From: an uncultured Collinsella sp.
GTDB lineage: Bacteria > Actinomycetota > Coriobacteriia > Coriobacteriales > Coriobacteriaceae
Assembly: GCA_900765115.1 (NCBI GenBank)
Contig: CAAFQK010000077.1
Span: forward strand, 1-34,404
Direction: 5' to 3'
DNA length: 34,404 nucleotides
Part shown: piece by piece, positions 30,807 through 34,404 of the stretch
Layout of the letters: each line of letters starts with the position of its first letter
How positions within the stretch are numbered: the first letter of the stretch is position 1
The notes under the pieces: generated by a model
The model's input: only the letters and a program-made list of their open reading frames with translations
Told to the model about the DNA's origin: nothing
Databases searched by the model: none
Program-made: the position numbers and the translations under genes

Positions 30807-32531
30807 CTACGAGTGGACAACCACGCACAGGCCGACTTTGATGCAGTCGTGAAGTGCCTTGGCGTCTGCCAGGCGCAGGTTGATGCAACCGTGGCTGCCG
30901 CACCACTTGTACGACTCGGCATTATCGAAGCTCTTGTCGTTTTGCCAGGTGGCATCGTGGAAGCCGATCATATTGCCCTCGAACGGCATCCAGTAGCTCA
31001 CCGGGCTTTCGTATTTGGGCTTACCGGTCTCGGGGTCCTTGGCTCCGATCAGGGTACTGCCGCCGTCGTTGCTGTTGATCTGCCACACGCCTTCGGGGGT
31101 GGCGTCCTCGCCCGGCTTGCCCGAGATAAAGTTGGCCTCCCAAACGATATTTCCGCTCTCGTCATAGTAGCGCGCGTGCTGTTCGGACAAGTCGACGTCG
31201 ATATACGCCTTCCAGTCGGGCTCTCCCTTTGCGGTAAAGGTGTCGGCCTTCTGGGAGTACTTGATCTCGATTTCTCCGGTCTGCTTGTTGTTAATGGCGT
31301 CCTCGACCTGCTTGGCGAGCGAGCTGCTGTCGATGGACCAACCAAAGTCACCGCCTTCGACGGCGCACTGCTTGCCATCGGCGCGCGTCCACCAGCGAGT
31401 GGAGCCCACGGTATTAAAGCCGTTGGCGAGCTCGGCTGCCCAGCTGCTGATCTGTGACGTATCGAGCGTGGGGCTGGCCGGATCGGTAAAGCTGATCCAC
31501 TGTAAGACGGAGCTGCCATCAACCTTGCCGGCATCCTCGCCGTTGAGCTTGAGGGTCACGTTGACGCCCAGGAAGTTGTTGGCGGCATCGCATGCGGCCT
31601 GAATCTGATCATCGGTCAGCGTTCCATTGAGCGGCTCATAGGCATCGTTGCCGAGCTTGGAAAGATCAACGGTCTCGGCCAGCGAGGCAAGCTCGAGCTC
31701 GGCATATTTAATGACATGCTCGCGGTTGAGTTTTTCGTTGGAGCGCGCCTTCTCGACGGTAAACTTGCCGGCCTGCTCGTCATAGGAGCTATTTGCCTCG
31801 AACGTGCCCGAACGGCCCTCGTTAAACTCGTCGATGGCGGCGCCCAGATCCTTCTCAAACTGCTTTTGGTCAAAGGTGTCGGAGAGCATGGACAGGTCGA
31901 CGTCTTGATCAAGATCGACTTCGTTGGAGGTAGCGGTTGTTTTGGTCTTGCCGCTTAAGGATTCCACAAGGCGGACCGGCCATACAAAGGCTTCGTTGTG
32001 GCTGATAATCTCTTTTGCGGCAGCTTCGCCGTCGACAATGGGCTCATCGGACTCGGGCTGATAGGTCCAGCTAAAGTCATCGCCTGTCACGGTGAGCTTA
32101 TAGTGCTTCCATGCCGAGTTGACCTTGGTGGCGGCAGACGAAGCGTTGGAGAACGAGACGTCGACGCCGGCGATGGTGGTGTTGGGGTAGGCTACCTGCG
32201 AAAATGCTACGACGCCTACAATATAGACAATGACGATTAGACCCAGGACGACAAAGAGCGTCGTCTTTTTGCCCGACTTATTGTTGCCGGCGGACTTGCG
32301 CGCGGGGCCGCGATCGCCTCGAGCGTGCGTGGGGGGGTGCTTGGGCGCATTGCCGTTTGCCTGGCGCTGCTGACGTTGTTGACGCTGTTGGTTCGGGCGT
32401 TGGGAAGCGTTTGCTGCACTACGCTGCTGACCGTGGCTCGGCGCGATAGGACGCGGCGACTGAACGCCGCCGGTGTGCCTGCTCGGCTGCTGCGGATCGG
32501 GAATCAGTTGAGTTCGATCGTTTTGCGACAT
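30807..32531 (-). CDS. L,D-transpeptidase (YkuD domain) membrane-anchored protein
   Basis: Predicted to form 3-3 peptidoglycan cross-links or anchor proteins to the wall. The 574-residue protein has a Gln/Arg/Pro-rich cytoplasmic N-terminus (about 90 residues), one membrane anchor (TTLFVVLGLIVIVYIVGVVA), a VanW/PG_binding_4-like repeat region (NTTIAGVDVS..., KFTVEKARSNEKLNREHVIK) and a C-terminal YkuD domain. That domain has PVSYWMPFEGNMIGFHDA and the catalytic SHGCINLRLADA (His and Cys). ATG 32531 is preferred to 32540 because GAAGGA then has workable spacing (about 10 bases instead of 1). Confidence 0.92.
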   Translation of the reverse strand: MSQNDRTQLIPDPQQPSRHTGGVQSPRPIAPSHGQQRSAANASQRPNQQRQQRQQRQANGNAPKHPPTHARGDRGPARKSAGNNKSGKKTTLFVVLGLIVIVYIVGVVAFSQVAYPNTTIAGVDVSFSNASSAATKVNSAWKHYKLTVTGDDFSWTYQPESDEPIVDGEAAAKEIISHNEAFVWPVRLVESLSGKTKTTATSNEVDLDQDVDLSMLSDTFDQKQFEKDLGAAIDEFNEGRSGTFEANSSYDEQAGKFTVEKARSNEKLNREHVIKYAELELASLAETVDLSKLGNDAYEPLNGTLTDDQIQAACDAANNFLGVNVTLKLNGEDAGKVDGSSVLQWISFTDPASPTLDTSQISSWAAELANGFNTVGSTRWWTRADGKQCAVEGGDFGWSIDSSSLAKQVEDAINNKQTGEIEIKYSQKADTFTAKGEPDWKAYIDVDLSEQHARYYDESGNIVWEANFISGKPGEDATPEGVWQINSNDGGSTLIGAKDPETGKPKYESPVSYWMPFEGNMIGFHDATWQNDKSFDNAESYKWCGSHGCINLRLADAKALHDCIKVGLCVVVHS

Positions 32532-32588
32532 CGTATGCATATCCTTCGATTTTCGCCTTGCGGTTCATCGTGTTTTTACTGGGCTTGC

Positions 32589-32594
32589 ATTATA
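32589..32594 (-). promoter_or_regulatory. Possible -10 box for the L,D-transpeptidase gene
   Basis: A perfect TATAAT on the minus strand lies 57 bases before the chosen start. No convincing -35 is present at the normal distance. Confidence 0.4.
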
Positions 32595-32633
32595 GCGATT
32601 GCCCTGCTGTTTGTGGTACGGAAACGGTGGCAT

Positions 32634-32664
32634 TCAAAAGAGGTGGGACATTTGTCCCACCTTT
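32634..32664 (-). terminator. Intrinsic terminator after sdaA
   Basis: AGGTGGGACA (32641-32650) and TGTCCCACCT (32653-32662) form a perfect 10-bp palindrome. On the minus strand it is followed by TCTTTTG. It lies 18 bases beyond the sdaA stop codon. Confidence 0.8.
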
Positions 32665-32680
32665 GAGTTGTTCTTTGCCG

Positions 32681-34288
32681 CTATCCGCACACACCGCATT
32701 TTGCACAGGCCGAAAGTGCGGCCGGAGCCTGCGCGATGCCGCCCTTTGCCGTCTCTCGCAGCGTGGCCGGCAACGCGTGACCCACCGAGAGCATGACATG
32801 TGCCATCTGGTCAAACGGCACCAAGCTTTTAATGCCTGCGAGGGCGAGTTGTGCCGAACTAAAGGCCGCTGCCACGCCGATGGCGTTGCGGTTTTGGCAG
32901 GGCACCTCCACGAGGCCACCGACGGGGTCACAAACGAGGCCCAGCAGGTTACTCAGCGCGATGGAGCTGGCGTCGAGCGCCTGCTCGGGCGTGCCGCCGA
33001 GCATCTGCACCAGCGCGGCGGCTGCCATGGCGGCGGCGCTTCCCACCTCGGCCTGGCATCCGCCCTCGGCGCCGGCGACGCAGGCACTCGTGGTGAGGTT
33101 GAGGCCGATGGCGGCTGCGCAGTAGAGCGCGTCCATGACCTGCTCGTCGTCGAGCTGCAGGCGATCGGCAAGCGCCAGCACGCAGCCGGGCACAACACCC
33201 GCGGAGCCTGCCGTGGGGGCGGCGACGATCACTCCCATCGTGGCGGAGCGCTCGAGCACGGCCATCGCGCGGGCCACGGCGTCGGTCTGGACGACGCCCA
33301 TCAGGCTTGCACTCAAATCGTTGCGGCCGGTGGCTTCGACGAGCTTGGCCTCGCCGCCGATAAGCCCGCCAAGCGAACGTTGCGGATTGGCGATGGGGGC
33401 CGTGGTCTCCTCGCGCATAACCTCGAGCACGCGGCGCATGGCGGCGACGGCGTGGGCCTCGCCGGTCAGACGCGCCTCGCGAACGGCCATGACGGCGCCA
33501 ATGCTGAGCCCCAGTTCCTCGCACGCATCGAGCAGCTGCTCGCCGTCGTCGAAGATTTCCTTGGCCGAGACGCCGGGAGAGAGCGACGAGGCAGAACCGG
33601 GGAGCTCGATAAAGGTCGCGTAATCGACATTGTCGAGATTGCGCAGCATGGGGACGACGGTGTCGTCGGGCGCGCCGTCGGTCTCAAAGACGGAGTAGGC
33701 CTGGCCGCCCACTTCGGTGCGGTAGGTGCGGCAGAAAGCGATGTTTACGTGGGCGTAGGCGAGCAGGTTGGTGAGCGCGGCGAGTACACCGGGGACGTCC
33801 TTGTGTGCCACGAAGAGCGTGGAATACATGCCCGAGATGTCGACGCCGACGCCGTTAATGCGGCTGATGCGCATCTTGCCGCCGCCCAGGCTCTCACCGC
33901 GGACCTGTGCCGTGGCGCCCGTGTCGTCGACCATGTCGATGTCGACGGTATTGGGGTGGATGGAGGCGTCGTCGCCCTTGATGTCAAAGTGATATTCGAG
34001 GCCCTGCTCGCGTGCGAGGTCGAAGGCCTGCTTGATGTTCTCGTCATCGGTGTTGAGGCCCAGGATGCCCGCGACGAGCGCGCGGTCGGTGCCGTGGCCG
34101 CGGTAGGTGTGGGCGAAGGAGTTCCACAGGCCAAAGGTGACCTTGGTGATGCGACCTTCCAACAGGCTGGCGGCAACTTGGGCGCACCGCAGGGCGCCGG
34201 CGGTGTGCGATGAGCTGGGGCCGACCATGATGGGGCCCAAGATCTCGAATGCCGAGGTCGTAGCTAGTGTTTGCGGCTTGCCTGCCAT
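32681..34288 (-). CDS. sdaA: L-serine ammonia-lyase, iron-sulfur, single chain
   Basis: Deaminates L-serine to pyruvate and ammonia using a 4Fe-4S cluster. The 535-residue protein joins both domains. The beta-type N-terminal part has ILGPIMVGPSSSHTAGALR, FGLWNSFAHTYRGHGTDRAL and an ACT-like region near VAHKDVPGVLAALTNLLA. The alpha-type C-terminal part has cysteine motifs SACVAGAEGGCQAEVGSA and LVCDPVGGLVEVPCQNRNA and a Cys-rich tail CAKCGVCG. ATG 34288 follows AAAGGAG with six bases between; the longer frame to 34375 lacks a ribosome-binding site and has an unrelated N-terminus. Confidence 0.94.
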   Translation of the reverse strand: MAGKPQTLATTSAFEILGPIMVGPSSSHTAGALRCAQVAASLLEGRITKVTFGLWNSFAHTYRGHGTDRALVAGILGLNTDDENIKQAFDLAREQGLEYHFDIKGDDASIHPNTVDIDMVDDTGATAQVRGESLGGGKMRISRINGVGVDISGMYSTLFVAHKDVPGVLAALTNLLAYAHVNIAFCRTYRTEVGGQAYSVFETDGAPDDTVVPMLRNLDNVDYATFIELPGSASSLSPGVSAKEIFDDGEQLLDACEELGLSIGAVMAVREARLTGEAHAVAAMRRVLEVMREETTAPIANPQRSLGGLIGGEAKLVEATGRNDLSASLMGVVQTDAVARAMAVLERSATMGVIVAAPTAGSAGVVPGCVLALADRLQLDDEQVMDALYCAAAIGLNLTTSACVAGAEGGCQAEVGSAAAMAAAALVQMLGGTPEQALDASSIALSNLLGLVCDPVGGLVEVPCQNRNAIGVAAAFSSAQLALAGIKSLVPFDQMAHVMLSVGHALPATLRETAKGGIAQAPAALSACAKCGVCG

Positions 34289-34363
34289 GACTGCTCCTTT
34301 GTTTTTGTCCCATCGTCCCGAGGGCGGGGCATAAGGTCGCCTGCTCGGACAGTCCTGCTCGCA

Positions 34364-34388
34364 CGGAGAGCACATTAAGTGCTCTCCG
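34364..34388. repeat. 10-bp hairpin at the window edge
   Basis: CGGAGAGCAC (34364-34373) and GTGCTCTCCG (34379-34388) are perfect inverted arms around a 5-base loop, with a further CGCA/TGCG pair outside a bulge. No T-run lies on either side, and the upstream gene is outside the window, so its role (leader structure of sdaA or end of a neighbour) cannot be told. Confidence 0.5.
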
Positions 34389-34404
34389 GCTCGTGCGGAA
34401 CTCG

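Overview
The window looks like a chromosomal segment of an anaerobic Coriobacteriia bacterium, most like Collinsella. The reasons are high G+C, housekeeping genes of coriobacterial style and the GGGAC/GTCCC palindromes between genes. This is inferred from sequence character alone; no search was run.

Left flank (1-5280): 1-phosphofructokinase (fruK), CCA-adding enzyme (cca), two identical tRNA-Glu(CTC) genes, a multi-span membrane protein of the lysylphosphatidylglycerol-synthase TM/flippase-like family, and a TetR regulator whose probable promoter lies inside a perfect 12-bp inverted repeat.

Middle (about 5283-27166): a block of about 21.9 kb devoted to corrinoid metabolism. It is visibly richer in G+C than its flanks and has a transposase remnant at each edge (IS3-type left, IS21 istA-type right). 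It has two divergent arms. The leftward arm is read from a TTGACA-17-TATCAT promoter through a cobalamin riboswitch. It encodes an exported Tat-lipoprotein CbiK chelatase, a small lipoprotein, a substrate-binding lipoprotein, a BtuC/FecCD permease and an ABC ATPase with an extra C-terminal domain. The rightward arm is a tightly coupled 17-gene operon: cbiF, cbiD, cbiL (internally deleted), cbiG, cbiH, cbiET, cbiA, cobT, cobU, cobS, a CobU-like/CobC fusion, cbiB, cobD, cbiP, cobO, cbiC, cbiJ. Together these cover the anaerobic corrin-ring, amidation, adenosylation and nucleotide-loop steps. The striking gap is CbiL: only its first about 10 and last about 60 residues remain, joined in frame. No cytoplasmic cobalt chelatase, cobalt transporter, precorrin-2 synthesis or lower-ligand synthesis gene is present in the window. 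The cell may therefore depend on CbiL elsewhere or on salvaged corrinoids processed by the late enzymes and the riboswitch-controlled importer.

Right flank (27172-34404, all leftward): a long palindromic repeat, a MacA/MacB-like three-gene ABC efflux system, an L,D-transpeptidase (YkuD type) and a single-chain iron-sulfur L-serine ammonia-lyase. The lower G+C returns here, which fits insertion of the corrinoid block between tetR and the macB-like gene.
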